A DNA stretch of 64,000 bases from Lachnospiraceae bacterium (GTDB taxonomy: Bacteria > Bacillota > Clostridia > Lachnospirales > Lachnospiraceae): contig JAJQEO010000119.1 of the NCBI GenBank assembly GCA_021201665.1, forward strand, positions 42,247-106,246. Reading direction: 5' to 3'. Below the pieces are notes generated by a model. That model saw nothing but the letters and a program-made list of their open reading frames with translations. It searched no databases and was not told where the DNA came from. Positions within the stretch are counted from its first letter, which is position 1. Every line of letters begins with the position of its first letter. Positions 1 through 8,053 of the stretch are shown piece after piece. Position numbers and translations under genes: made by a program.

Positions 1-672
1 GTGGCGAATCTGAAGGCTATTCTGGATACCTTCACCAGTACGACTGCCGGCACACTCCATCTGGAAAACGTGACCGGGAAAAATGAGGATATCACGTTTT
101 CGCCTTCTGACGAGGTGATTATAGAGACAGAGACAGAAGAGACGCAGGAGCAGGAAAGTGAAACGGACTCATCTGCAGCGGAAAGCTCCGATACTGCCGG
201 GACGGACACGGGTACCACGGATACCTCGACTCTGAGTGGGATTACGACGGACGGCAGTGCTGTGAGTGGGCCAACCTCTTCGGGCCAGGAGGACAGTACA
301 TCATCGGGCCAGAGCGACAGGACGGGCGGCACTACGTCAGACGAGGGGGACAGTTCGGATGACACCACGTCAGACGAGGGAGAGGACTCGTATAGCAGCT
401 CGCCGGATCAGGGAGAAGGTTCTGATGACACTTCCTCAGACTCGGACGGCACGGCAAATGATTCGGACGATTCTGACGACGGAGAGTCTGATGTGGATCT
501 GATGGTATTTAATTCCAGCGGAGAACTGGTTTACCATGTACATGTCAGGGACGGGCTGGTGGTGGACGCTTATGGAAACGAGGTACCCGGATGCAGTGTG
601 AACGAGGACGGTTATGTGGTTGACGCGTACTGGAACATCATTGATCCGGCTACGGGAGAGCTGATGAACTAA
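1..672 (+). CDS. C-terminal part of a probable FtsQ/DivIB-like division protein
   Basis: The reading frame is open from the window edge, so the gene is 5'-truncated and the GTG at position 1 is not a credible start. The first ~35 residues (NLKAILDTF...GTLHLENV...ITFSPSDE) resemble the end of the FtsQ/DivIB beta domain, and ftsZ follows on the same strand, a common Clostridia order. After residue ~40 comes ~120 residues of Ser/Asp/Glu/Thr/Gly low complexity, then a folded-looking tail with two similar segments (VVDAYGNEVPG, VVDAYWNIIDP). If it is DivIB, it would be a single-pass membrane divisome protein with an extracellular C-terminus, and the acidic tail would lie outside the cell. The family call rests on a short match plus context. 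Another secreted acidic repeat protein is possible. Confidence 0.5.
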   Translation: MANLKAILDTFTSTTAGTLHLENVTGKNEDITFSPSDEVIIETETEETQEQESETDSSAAESSDTAGTDTGTTDTSTLSGITTDGSAVSGPTSSGQEDSTSSGQSDRTGGTTSDEGDSSDDTTSDEGEDSYSSSPDQGEGSDDTSSDSDGTANDSDDSDDGESDVDLMVFNSSGELVYHVHVRDGLVVDAYGNEVPGCSVNEDGYVVDAYWNIIDPATGELMN

Positions 673-837
673 GATGCACTAAGATGCACGGGGAAGCCGC
701 TCATCAGCAGAGCAGGACATCTGACCGCGTTTCGATTCAGTCCGTTTATGCCGCGTGCCAATGGCCTGCAGGGGCGTCTGGTACCGCCTGCAAAATAAAA
801 ACTGTAAAAAAATGTAAGAAAAAAATACAGAAAAGAC

Positions 838-866
838 TTGATAAATCCGGCGAGAGATTATATTAT
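838..866 (+). promoter_or_regulatory. Sigma-A-type promoter for ftsZ
   Basis: TTGATA at 838-843 and TATTAT at 861-866 are separated by exactly 17 bp. The predicted start lies near 873, giving ftsZ a leader of about 170 nt. The rest of the 373-base gap before ftsZ holds no convincing gene; 'aagatgcac' is directly repeated just after the upstream stop codon. Confidence 0.6.
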
Positions 867-1045
867 AGTAATTAGTATTTTGCGCCCGAAACACGGCAGA
901 TCGTAAACGGTTGAGTTTTAAAGCTTCGAGGCTGTGTAATTCTGGTCAGGCGCAAAGGATTTTCCGGCTGACGGCGGGATGCCGTAATACATGACATTAT
1001 GCTGCTTATCATACATAAGCCGGACTGCAAAAAGGAGGAAATACG

Positions 1046-2215
1046 GTGCTAGAGATTATGTCAAATGAAATGGAATCAGCCGCGAAGATTATCGTGATCG
1101 GGGTCGGCGGAGCCGGAAATAATGCAGTAAACCGCATGGTTGAGGATACGATTGCCGGTGTAGAGTTCATCGGTATCAATACAGATAAGCAGGCATTGCT
1201 TCTGTGCAAGGCACCTGCTACGATCCAGATTGGCGAGAAGGTGACGAAGGGTCTTGGCGCGGGTGCGCGTCCGGAGATCGGGCAGCAGGCAGCGGAGGAG
1301 AGTACGGAGGAGATCCGGCAGGCGATCCAGGGCGCGGACATGGTATTTGTCACCTGCGGTATGGGCGGCGGTACCGGCACGGGCGCTGCTCCGGTGATTG
1401 CCGGGGTCGCGAAGGAGATGGGGATTCTGACCGTCGGCGTTGTGACGAAGCCCTTCCGCTTTGAGGCGAAGACGCGTATGAACAATGCCCTTATGGGAAT
1501 AGAAAAGCTGAAAGAAAATGTGGACACGCTGATTGTCATTCCGAATGACAAGCTGCTGGAGATAGTCGACCGCCGCACGACGATGCCGGAGGCACTGAAG
1601 AAGGCAGATGAGGTGCTGCAGCAGGCAGTACAGGGCATTACTGATCTGATCAACCTGCCGGCACTGATTAACCTTGATTTTGCTGACGTGCAGACAGTTA
1701 TGAAGGACAAGGGCATTGCGCATATCGGTATCGGACAGGCCAAGGGCGATGACAAGGCTCTCGAGGCAGTGAAGCAGGCAGTTTCCAGTCCGCTGCTTGA
1801 GACAACTATCCAGGGCGCGACCCATGTGATTATCAATATTTCCGGTGACATTTCCCTGATTGACGCGAATGACGCGGCAAGCTATGTTCAGGATTTGACC
1901 GGGGATGATACTAATATCATTTTTGGCGCGATGTATGACGATACCTACGCAGATGAATGCAGCATCACGGTGATCGCTACCGGTCTCGAGGATGTAAACA
2001 ACGCGAAGCCGGAGAGACAGACGACCAGAAGAGGCTATACGCCTCAGCGCGAGCGCGCCACGACTGCACCGACCGGCCCGTCGACTCTTCCGAAGATGCC
2101 GAATGTGACTCCGATCCGTACCGGCTCATCAGGCAGTTCCTTAGGCACACGCGTACCGAGCGGAAAGGTACAGGAAAAAGACATCCAGATTCCGGACTTT
2201 TTAAAGAGAAGCTGA
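1046..2215 (+). CDS. ftsZ: Cell division GTPase FtsZ
   Basis: FtsZ is the tubulin homologue that polymerises into the cytoplasmic Z ring at midcell, using GTP. The 389-residue protein is full length. It shows the nucleotide-binding start ([14 protein letters not shown], residues ~18-31), the tubulin signature GGGTGTG at ~107-113, the T7 catalytic loop around NLDFADV (~209-215), a disordered linker rich in Pro/Thr/Arg (~320-375), and the C-terminal peptide [10 protein letters not shown] that binds FtsA, SepF and similar partners. The GTG start at 1046 sits 7 nt after AGGAGG (1033-1038). An in-frame ATG follows at codon 5, but the Shine-Dalgarno spacing favours GTG. It has its own promoter and an intrinsic terminator follows, so it can be transcribed alone. 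Confidence 0.98.
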   Translation: MLEIMSNEMESAAKIIVIGVGGAGNNAVNRMVEDTIAGVEFIGINTDKQALLLCKAPATIQIGEKVTKGLGAGARPEIGQQAAEESTEEIRQAIQGADMVFVTCGMGGGTGTGAAPVIAGVAKEMGILTVGVVTKPFRFEAKTRMNNALMGIEKLKENVDTLIVIPNDKLLEIVDRRTTMPEALKKADEVLQQAVQGITDLINLPALINLDFADVQTVMKDKGIAHIGIGQAKGDDKALEAVKQAVSSPLLETTIQGATHVIINISGDISLIDANDAASYVQDLTGDDTNIIFGAMYDDTYADECSITVIATGLEDVNNAKPERQTTRRGYTPQRERATTAPTGPSTLPKMPNVTPIRTGSSGSSLGTRVPSGKVQEKDIQIPDFLKRS

Positions 2216-2264
2216 AGGATCTTAGCAGCTGTGAAGATACAAAACAGTTACAAACCAGATAAGC

Positions 2265-2292
2265 AAGGCCCGCGGCAAGCGGGCCTTTTTTT
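2265..2292 (+). terminator. Intrinsic terminator after ftsZ
   Basis: A perfect 9-bp stem (AAGGCCCGC at 2265-2273, GCGGGCCTT at 2279-2287) with a GGCAA loop runs straight into a seven-T tract. It lies between ftsZ and the convergent aroE. Confidence 0.9.
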
Positions 2293-2345
2293 CGGACAGA
2301 TACCAGGAACAGTTTTTTATGCGAACCGGCTGAGAATGCCCTGCT

Positions 2346-3260
2346 TTACTCGTTCTTCCAGCCCTCCGCGGCGGGGCGCGTGGCGCCGGAGCGAGATGTA
2401 TCGAACAGCTTTTCCCGGATTGCTTCTGTGGGCATGTCAAGACCGGTCCAGAGGCGGAAAGCTGCTTCTCCCTGGTACAGCAGCATGTAAAGTCCATTTG
2501 AAACGGTACATCCGATTTTTTCCGCTTCTTCAAGCAGCCGGGTTCTGCGGGGATTGTAAATAATATCCGAAACAGTCATACCCGGGTGCAGACAGGTGAG
2601 ATCCGCAAGGGGCAGCCGGTCTGTGTCCGGAGCCATGCCGACGGAGGTCGCGTTGGTCAGAAGGGAGCTTTCCCAAATTGCTGCATGGACAGATGCCTTA
2701 TCATTGAGATCAATCACGTCAGCCGCGCATGAGGTTCCCCTGTTAATCTGCTCAGCCAGCCGCACGGCGTTTGCGTAGGAGCAACCGTTTTTCCGGTTCA
2801 GGATGTGCAGATTGCGGACGCCGCCAAGCGCCGCCTGTACCGCGATCGACGACGCCGCGCCGCCCGCTCCGAGCAGGGTCATCGTCTCGTCTGTGAAATC
2901 ATGACCGGTTACCTGCATGGAACGGATATAGCCGATGCCGTCCGTATTGTAGCCGATCAGGCGGCCGTCCTCATTTTTGACCGTATTGACTGCGCCGATC
3001 ATGCGTGCCGCTTCATCGATTTCATCGAGGTATTCCATGACGCGTTCCTTGTCCGGCATGGTCAGATTAAAGCCGAACACGTTCATGTCACGGAGCGTCC
3101 CGACGAAGGATTTTAAATCCTTGTTTTTGGTATCAAAGCAGAGATAGACATAATCAAGGTCAAGCAGCCGGAAGGATTCGTTGTACATGGCTGGGGAGAT
3201 GCTGTGCGCCACGGGTGAGCCGAGCAGGCAGCCGAGGCGGGTATGACCGGAAATCTGCAT
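2346..3260 (-). CDS. aroE: Shikimate 5-dehydrogenase
   Basis: AroE reduces 3-dehydroshikimate to shikimate with NADPH in aromatic amino acid synthesis. The shikimate-binding segment GSPVAHSISPAMYN lies near the N-terminus, followed by NLTMPDK containing the catalytic Lys, the GAVNTV and NTDGIGY motifs, the nucleotide-binding loop GAGGAASS, and NATSVGM. The C-terminal NGLYMLLYQGEAAFRLWTG is typical of the family. The start at 3260 is chosen because AGGAGG lies 9 nt upstream and homology begins there; 39 further codons upstream are open but look like leader sequence. This gives 304 residues, slightly longer than the usual 270-290. It is divergent from aroD, which carries the preceding pathway step, so the 400-bp region between them probably holds both promoters. 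Confidence 0.95.
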   Translation of the reverse strand: MQISGHTRLGCLLGSPVAHSISPAMYNESFRLLDLDYVYLCFDTKNKDLKSFVGTLRDMNVFGFNLTMPDKERVMEYLDEIDEAARMIGAVNTVKNEDGRLIGYNTDGIGYIRSMQVTGHDFTDETMTLLGAGGAASSIAVQAALGGVRNLHILNRKNGCSYANAVRLAEQINRGTSCAADVIDLNDKASVHAAIWESSLLTNATSVGMAPDTDRLPLADLTCLHPGMTVSDIIYNPRRTRLLEEAEKIGCTVSNGLYMLLYQGEAAFRLWTGLDMPTEAIREKLFDTSRSGATRPAAEGWKNE

Positions 3261-3473
3261 AAAATAATTCCTCCTGAAGTAGAATGAGCCGCGCAAAGCC
3301 ATAGAAGTAGGAAGCGCAGAACGGTAATATGGCAGCGCAGAGCCCGGATAATGGGCTTTGCTGGTATAGTATATCACCTGAAATAGAATGACACAAGAGA
3401 CAAAAGGACAGGAATAATGTCAGGATTAAGCTGTCAGCATTCCGATATATACTTCTGAGAGCCGCAGTATCTA

Positions 3474-3574
3474 AGGAACTGTGCAAAAATAACTTGTGCG
3501 AAACTATGGAGCATACCAATATATTTAGAGCATTCTTAAACCAAACATGCACAAGTTAATTCGTAACAGTTCCT
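3474..3574. repeat. Nested inverted repeats between aroE and aroD
   Basis: An outer 9-bp pair (AGGAACTGT at 3474-3482, ACAGTTCCT at 3566-3574) encloses an inner 9-bp pair (AACTTGTGC at 3491-3499, GCACAAGTT at 3549-3557). The ~50 bases between the inner arms are A+T-rich. It sits in the 406-base aroE-aroD gap, which otherwise holds no gene. The outer arms resemble the TAACTGT/ACAGTTA palindromes found elsewhere in this window. Confidence 0.6.
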
Positions 3575-3666
3575 GATTCTTCGGCTGCTTGAATTATAAG
3601 CTTCAGATTATAAGCTTCTGATTCAGGATTTCTAAGAATCAGTTCAAAAGAAAAGGAGAAAAAACC

Positions 3667-4578
3667 GTGCAAAAAAAGAATGTCCATATTGGTTCTCTCA
3701 CTCTCGGGGATGGGATTCCGAAAATCTGTGTGCCGCTCACGGCCAGGAATTTTGCGCAGATGGAGAGCCAGCTTGATAGCATCCGCATGGCACCCTGCGA
3801 TATGATCGAGCTGCGTGCCGACTACTATGAAGGAGACCCGATAGAAGAGCTGGCAGCTGTCCGTGAAAGGATGCCGGGTAAGCCCATTCTCTTTACCTTC
3901 CGCACAAAGGAAGAAGGGGGGGAGTGTGCGATTTCCCGCAAGGAGTATGCCCTCCTGAATCTGCGCGCGGCCGGTCTGCCGGAAGCCACAGGTACGCCGG
4001 AAGCCACAGGTACGCCAGAAACCACAGGTACGCCGGAAGCCACCGGTCTGACGGAAACCACAGGTGCGCCGGAAACCATCGGTCTGCCGGAAACCATCGG
4101 TCTGCCGGAAATCGCAGCTACTCCGGAGGCGCACCGAGAAGCAGGTACGGTACATGCTGATTTGATTGATCTTGAAGTGAACAGAGGAGAAGAGTTTGTC
4201 CGCGATCTCGGAGCCCGGCTGCAAAGCGGGGGTGTGAAGACAGTCGTTTCCTATCATGATTTTGAGCGCACGCCTGATGAAGAATTTCTGGTTCAGCTGC
4301 TTTGTCGGATACAGTCCCTGGGGGCGGATATTACAAAGGCAGCCCTGATGCCGCGTACAGAGCGGGACGTGCTGACCCTGCTGTCAGCGGCTGTGACGAT
4401 GAAGGAGCAATTTGCAGACCGCCCTTATATTGTGATGTCCATGGGCCGATTAGGCTCTATCAGCCGCCTGGCAGGCCGCCTGACAGGATCTGCTGTGACA
4501 TTCGCCGCGGCTGGAGCCATATCCGCACCCGGTCAGATGGATGCTGATTTTGTGGCGCATGCGCTGGAGCTTTTGTGA
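3667..4578 (+). CDS. aroD: Type I 3-dehydroquinate dehydratase with a repeat insertion
   Basis: This enzyme converts 3-dehydroquinate to 3-dehydroshikimate through a Schiff base on an active-site Lys. The type I motifs are present: IELRADYY near residue 45, FTFRTKEEGG with the substrate Arg, the catalytic His in VVSYHDF, the Schiff-base Lys in GADITKAALMP, and the C-terminal MSMGRLG...GAISAPGQMDA. The GTG start follows AAAGGAGAA. The 303-residue length exceeds the usual ~250 because residues ~103-156 are nine 6-residue units of the type G-x-P-E-x-x, placed between barrel elements (after the segment ending LRAAG and before ADLIDLEV). The catalytic residues flank the insert and are intact, so the enzyme is probably active. 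Confidence 0.95.
   Translation: MQKKNVHIGSLTLGDGIPKICVPLTARNFAQMESQLDSIRMAPCDMIELRADYYEGDPIEELAAVRERMPGKPILFTFRTKEEGGECAISRKEYALLNLRAAGLPEATGTPEATGTPETTGTPEATGLTETTGAPETIGLPETIGLPEIAATPEAHREAGTVHADLIDLEVNRGEEFVRDLGARLQSGGVKTVVSYHDFERTPDEEFLVQLLCRIQSLGADITKAALMPRTERDVLTLLSAAVTMKEQFADRPYIVMSMGRLGSISRLAGRLTGSAVTFAAAGAISAPGQMDADFVAHALELL
3973..4134 (+). repeat. Nine 18-nt in-frame tandem repeats inside aroD
   Basis: Units of 18 nt encode GLPEAT, GTPEAT, GTPETT, GTPEAT, GLTETT, GAPETI, GLPETI, GLPEIA and ATPEAH. The array covers exactly 162 bases and stays in frame with the enzyme on both sides. It looks like expansion of a surface loop by slippage or unequal recombination. Confidence 0.9.
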
Positions 4579-4653
4579 TTGTATGATTATTCGGGACAGC
4601 ATTTTGCACCTGCTGTGCGGCACGTAGGAATATGTAAATGCGAAGGTCCTGAA

Positions 4654-4721
4654 TGGTTAGGCACTTAAAAACGATTTTTTCGCAAAATGGCAAAATTTTG
4701 GTTCCGGCTTATCCGGGTTAG
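4654..4721 (+). repeat. Dispersed ~68-bp repeat, copy 1
   Basis: This segment aligns with 56180-56248 in the same orientation at roughly 80% identity by eye. Shared blocks are TTAGGCACTT, AACGATTTTT, GCAAAATGG, AAAATTT and TTATCCGGGTTAG. It lies just upstream of the Spo0A boxes of the spoIIG promoter; the other copy precedes sufB. It has no open frame and its role is unknown. Confidence 0.7.
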
Positions 4722-4726
4722 GTAAT

Positions 4727-4741
4727 TGTCTAATTGTCGAA
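4727..4741 (+). promoter_or_regulatory. Spo0A binding boxes upstream of spoIIGA
   Basis: TGTCGAA at 4735-4741 is the consensus 0A box, and an imperfect copy TGTCTAA precedes it at 4727-4733. They lie about 37-45 bp upstream of the spoIIG -35 element. Phosphorylated Spo0A activates the spoIIG operon in Bacillus; the same control is inferred here. Confidence 0.7.
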
Positions 4742-4777
4742 AAAACTCGATGAAAAAGAGGAATCAGGTTCCTGATT

Positions 4778-4811
4778 TTGACAAAAAAGGATGTCCCCTG
4801 TGGAGTATACT
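4778..4811 (+). promoter_or_regulatory. spoIIG-type promoter with 22-bp spacer
   Basis: TTGACA at 4778-4783 and TATACT at 4806-4811 are near consensus but 22 bp apart. The Bacillus subtilis spoIIG promoter has this same unusual spacing and depends on Spo0A~P. A 7-bp palindrome, AATCAGG/CCTGATT (4762-4777), abuts the -35. Confidence 0.75.
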
Positions 4812-4844
4812 GGCAACAGATACGGCCACAGGGGATTTTTTTGA

Positions 4845-5624
4845 ATGGATTATGAGTTTTACATAGACCAGTTTTTCGTGGAACAACTCATAAGCGGATA
4901 TTTGCTGCTTTTAGCAGCGGGGATCCTGTGCGGAATTACTCCGGATCGGCGCCGCCTGTTGTCTGGAGCCGTGATAAATGCGGGTTTTGCGGTTGGCTTT
5001 GTCATTTTTGGAAGCCCGTTAATCCTCCTGTCGGGGTTTATTGTCTCCGCGGCGGTTTCCTTCTGGAAATGGGGCTTTCGAAAGGAATGGAGGTACAACC
5101 GGGACATCACAGCTGGCCTGCTTGCCGCAACAATCTGCTTCGGAGGCATGCTAAGCGCATTGACTGCGATATTGCCGCTGCCGGTTTTTGCTCTGCTGGT
5201 ACCGGCTCTGGAGCTGCTTCGCCTGCTTGCCCGTATGTTGAGGCAACGGATGCGGCAGGAGGAGACGGCAGCTATTGTTACGCTTTCTCTCAACGGAAAG
5301 AGCCTGAAGTTGAAAGGTCTTCTGGATACGGGCAACCAGCTCAGGGAACCGCTGACTGCCTCTCCGGCCAGTATTGTGCAAAGGAAATCACTGGAACCAT
5401 TACTGGACGGAGATTGGGCGGAGCAGAAAGGATTTTTCCTGATCCCTTATCACAGTCTGGGTACGGAAGAAGGATGGATGCAGGGAACCTGTATTGATGA
5501 GATGCATGTGGCGACGCAGCGGGGCTGTAAAACGGTCAAAAAGCCATTGATTGCCCTTTATGATAAAAATGTCAGTTCCAGACGGGAATATCAGATCATA
5601 TTGCATCCGGAGCATGCACCATAG
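4845..5624 (+). CDS. spoIIGA: Sigma-E processing peptidase SpoIIGA
   Basis: SpoIIGA is a membrane-embedded aspartic protease that removes the pro-sequence from sigma-E in the mother cell when signalled by SpoIIR. The 259-residue protein has about five hydrophobic segments in the first ~125 residues and a cytoplasmic C-terminal half. The catalytic aspartate motif LLDTGNQLREPLT lies at ~160-172. The end, with PLIALYDKNVS, resembles the family. Its substrate pro-sigma-E is encoded 111 bp downstream on the same strand, the standard pairing. Expression is probably controlled by the Spo0A-type promoter at 4778-4811. Confidence 0.95.
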   Translation: MDYEFYIDQFFVEQLISGYLLLLAAGILCGITPDRRRLLSGAVINAGFAVGFVIFGSPLILLSGFIVSAAVSFWKWGFRKEWRYNRDITAGLLAATICFGGMLSALTAILPLPVFALLVPALELLRLLARMLRQRMRQEETAAIVTLSLNGKSLKLKGLLDTGNQLREPLTASPASIVQRKSLEPLLDGDWAEQKGFFLIPYHSLGTEEGWMQGTCIDEMHVATQRGCKTVKKPLIALYDKNVSSRREYQIILHPEHAP

Positions 5625-5735
5625 CGCGCAATCTGCTTACCCGGGACTGGCATTGATGCTGCCGCAGCTTTTCGGATCGTACCCTTTAGCCGGATCATTG
5701 ATCAATCAAGAACAAGGACAGAAAGGAAACCTCTT

Positions 5736-6476
5736 ATGATTGTAAAAGTAGCAGTTCCGCATCGGTTTCAAATTAAAATGGCGGCCGGATTGGGCCAGGT
5801 ACTGTTTGCGCACCCCAACGACAGCCATTACATCGGGGGGACAGAGGTGCTTCCCCCGCCTCTGACAGCGGAGGAGGAGAAGGAATTGTTATCGGTCTTT
5901 GGAAAAGAAGGAGATTCCAGGGCGAGAAAAAAACTGATCGAGCATAATCTGAGACTCGTAGTATACATAGCGAAAAAATTTGATAATACGGGAGTCGGCA
6001 CCGAGGATCTGATATCAATAGGAACCATTGGACTGATCAAGGGGATCAATACGTTTAACCCGGAGAAGAACATAAAATTGGCGACCTATGCGTCACGCTG
6101 TATTGAAAACGAAATCCTGATGTACCTGCGCAGGAATAGTAAGACCCGACAGGAGGTGTCCATCGAGGAACCTCTGAAAATGGACTGGGATGGAAATGAG
6201 CTGCTGCTCTCCGATATTCTGGGAACCGATGAGGACGTGATTTTTCACGACATGGAGACGGAAGCGGAATACAAGGTTCTCAAAAGAGCGATCAGCCACC
6301 TCACAGGAAGAGAGCAGACAATCGTGAAGCTTCGCTTCGGAATCGACACCAGGGACGGAGAAGAAAAGACGCAGAAGGAGGTTGCGGATCTGCTGGGAAT
6401 CTCTCAATCGTATATTTCGAGACTTGAGAAACGCATCATCCGGCGGCTGCGGATGGAGATGGTCCGCTGTCTGTAG
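5736..6476 (+). CDS. sigE: Sporulation sigma factor SigE (pro-form)
   Basis: Sigma-E directs early mother-cell transcription during sporulation. The first ~31 residues are an amphipathic/hydrophobic pro-sequence before [12 protein letters not shown], where Tyr32 matches the mature start in Bacillus. Region 2 is clear ([51 protein letters not shown]), as is region 4 ([29 protein letters not shown]). Length is 246 residues. It is preceded by AGAAAGGAAA. It sits directly after its processing protease. The last ~15 codons are duplicated downstream of the stop codon. Unusually, sigG is convergent with it instead of following on the same strand. Confidence 0.97.
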   Translation: MIVKVAVPHRFQIKMAAGLGQVLFAHPNDSHYIGGTEVLPPPLTAEEEKELLSVFGKEGDSRARKKLIEHNLRLVVYIAKKFDNTGVGTEDLISIGTIGLIKGINTFNPEKNIKLATYASRCIENEILMYLRRNSKTRQEVSIEEPLKMDWDGNELLLSDILGTDEDVIFHDMETEAEYKVLKRAISHLTGREQTIVKLRFGIDTRDGEEKTQKEVADLLGISQSYISRLEKRIIRRLRMEMVRCL

Positions 6477-6520
6477 AAACGCATCCGGCGGCTGCGGATG
6501 CATATGGTCCGCTGCCGTCA
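6428..6520 (+). repeat. Tandem duplication spanning the sigE stop codon
   Basis: The 48 bases ending at the sigE stop (6428-6475) are repeated with three bases deleted and a few changes at 6476-6520; both copies contain CCGGCGGCTGCGGATG and ATGGTCCGCTG. A third start, GAAACG, appears at 6521. The second copy is outside the coding region. Confidence 0.85.
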
Positions 6521-6535
6521 GAAACGTTATCCTTT

Positions 6536-7315
6536 TTATCCATTCAGATAGTTCCGCATGGACTTTAATGCATTTTTTTCCAGACGGCTGACCTGTGCCT
6601 GGGAAATCCCCAGCTCGGCAGCGACTTCCATCTGTGTGCGCCCGTCGTAGAACCGCATTTCAATGATATGCTTTTCACGGTCAGAAAGGCGGTTCATCGC
6701 CTCCTGTAAGGAAATTGATTCAACCCAGTTTTCCTCCCGGTTTTTCCGATCGCTGATCTGATCCATGACATAGAGGGTATCGCCTCCCTCCGAATAGACT
6801 GGGTCGTACAGGCTCACCGGGCTCTGGATAGCGTCAAGCGCATTGACAATCTCCTCCTTCGGGATACCGATCTCCTGGGCGATCTCGTTTACGGTCGGCT
6901 CTTTCTGATTCTTTTTTGTATAGTTTTCTTTTGCGTAAATTGCCTTGTAGGCGGTATCTCTCAGGGAACGGCTGACACGGATGGAATTGTTGTCACGCAA
7001 AAAACGCCGGATCTCTCCGACAATCATCGGAACCGCGTAGGTGGAAAAACGGACATTCAGACTCGTGTCAAAATTGTCAATGGCCTTCATCAGGCCGATA
7101 CAGCCGATCTGAAACAAATCATCCACATTTTCACTGCTGTTCGGGAAACGCTTTATCACACTTAAGACCAGCCGCAGATTCCCCTTGATATACAGCTCAC
7201 GAGCTTCTTCATCCCCCTTTTGTATCCTTTCAAAGAGAAAATCCTTTTCCTCATTCGTCAGAACCGGAAGCTTTGATGTATTGACGCCGCAGATTTCTAC
7301 CTTTGTAAATGCCAT
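6536..7315 (-). CDS. sigG: Forespore sigma factor SigG
   Basis: Sigma-G drives late forespore transcription. The N-terminus KVEICGVNTSKLPVLTNEEK is diagnostic. Region 2 (NLRLVLSVIKRF, VDDLFQIGCIGLMKAIDNFD, RFSTYAVPMIVGEIRRFLRDN) and region 4 (REKHIIEMRFYDGRTQMEVAAELGISQAQVSRLEKNALK) are complete. The ATG at 7315 is preferred because GGGAGG lies 9 nt upstream; the ATG three codons earlier directly abuts the Shine-Dalgarno. Length is 259 residues. In Bacillus and many Clostridia sigG follows sigE on the same strand; here the two are convergent with a 59-bp gap, which removes read-through from the spoIIG operon. Confidence 0.97.
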   Translation of the reverse strand: MAFTKVEICGVNTSKLPVLTNEEKDFLFERIQKGDEEARELYIKGNLRLVLSVIKRFPNSSENVDDLFQIGCIGLMKAIDNFDTSLNVRFSTYAVPMIVGEIRRFLRDNNSIRVSRSLRDTAYKAIYAKENYTKKNQKEPTVNEIAQEIGIPKEEIVNALDAIQSPVSLYDPVYSEGGDTLYVMDQISDRKNREENWVESISLQEAMNRLSDREKHIIEMRFYDGRTQMEVAAELGISQAQVSRLEKNALKSMRNYLNG

Positions 7316-7561
7316 GTGAATCATCCTCCCAAAAGTTCGGATACAGTCTGATTAAGACGAAAGCGGGACCTCTTTTTTCATCCCTGATAACATGATTCAC
7401 TTTTTGCGGTCTGGTTATTCGTTTTTGAAAAAAATAAAAAAAATTTACAGCCTTGACTTATCGGCGGATATTTGTTTTCCCGGATAACTCCAATTTTAGA
7501 GTGGCAGTATATGGCAGCTTTGCGGCACACTTCTTTTCGGAAACCTGTAAGCATTGCGTGG

Positions 7562-7852
7562 TCATTCACATTTCCTGCGGACACCTTCTTCATCTACATC
7601 CACAAGAATGATATCCGCGCCTGTCCGCACGATGCATTTCCATGGAATCACATATTCATATTCCCTTCCCAGAAACCAGCACAGCCTTCCGGCTCCCGGT
7701 ACGATCAGCGATAAAATGCAGCCGGTCTGAGGGTCAATCTCCAGATCGCTGGCACAGCCAAGCGTCCGGCAGGTACGGATGTTGATCAATTCCTTTTGAC
7801 GGAGCATGCAGAAACGGAGCGGAGTACAGATGGGAGGCAGCGAGTCTTTCAT
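7562..7852 (-). CDS. YlmC/YmxH family sporulation-associated PRC-barrel protein
   Basis: A small PRC-barrel protein of 96 residues with the family pattern: ELINIRTCRTLGCASDLEID, then GCILSLIVPGAG, LGREYEYVIPW and GADIILVDVDEE. YlmC/YmxH proteins are conserved in spore formers and expressed in sporulation, but their molecular role is not established. The start at 7852 is supported by AAAGGAG 7 nt upstream, giving an extra ~15 residues before the conserved core. It lies upstream of and co-directional with sigG, a frequent neighbourhood. The ~240-bp gap between them is A+T-rich, with no gene. Confidence 0.85.
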   Translation of the reverse strand: MKDSLPPICTPLRFCMLRQKELINIRTCRTLGCASDLEIDPQTGCILSLIVPGAGRLCWFLGREYEYVIPWKCIVRTGADIILVDVDEEGVRRKCE

Positions 7853-7967
7853 GATGGTGCTCCTTTTTTAATAAGATATGCCCAACGTCGCCGCTTTGCC
7901 CCGGTTGGTGCCTGTCTTTTTATCCTGCTGCGGGATTGTTTTACAAAAATCTTAAGAAAAGTTTACA

Positions 7968-7996
7968 GTGACAAAGGGACAATATGATATTATACT
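7968..7996 (+). promoter_or_regulatory. Sigma-A promoter for the exported protein at 8054
   Basis: GTGACA (7968-7973) and TATACT (7991-7996) are separated by 17 bp. The start would be near 8003, leaving a ~50 nt leader that ends in AAGGAGG before the ATG at 8054. Confidence 0.6.
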
Positions 7997-8053
7997 GAAA
8001 GCAGGAAAAACGCGGACGCACGATTTAACTGTGTCTGCTGCAAGGAGGCCGGA

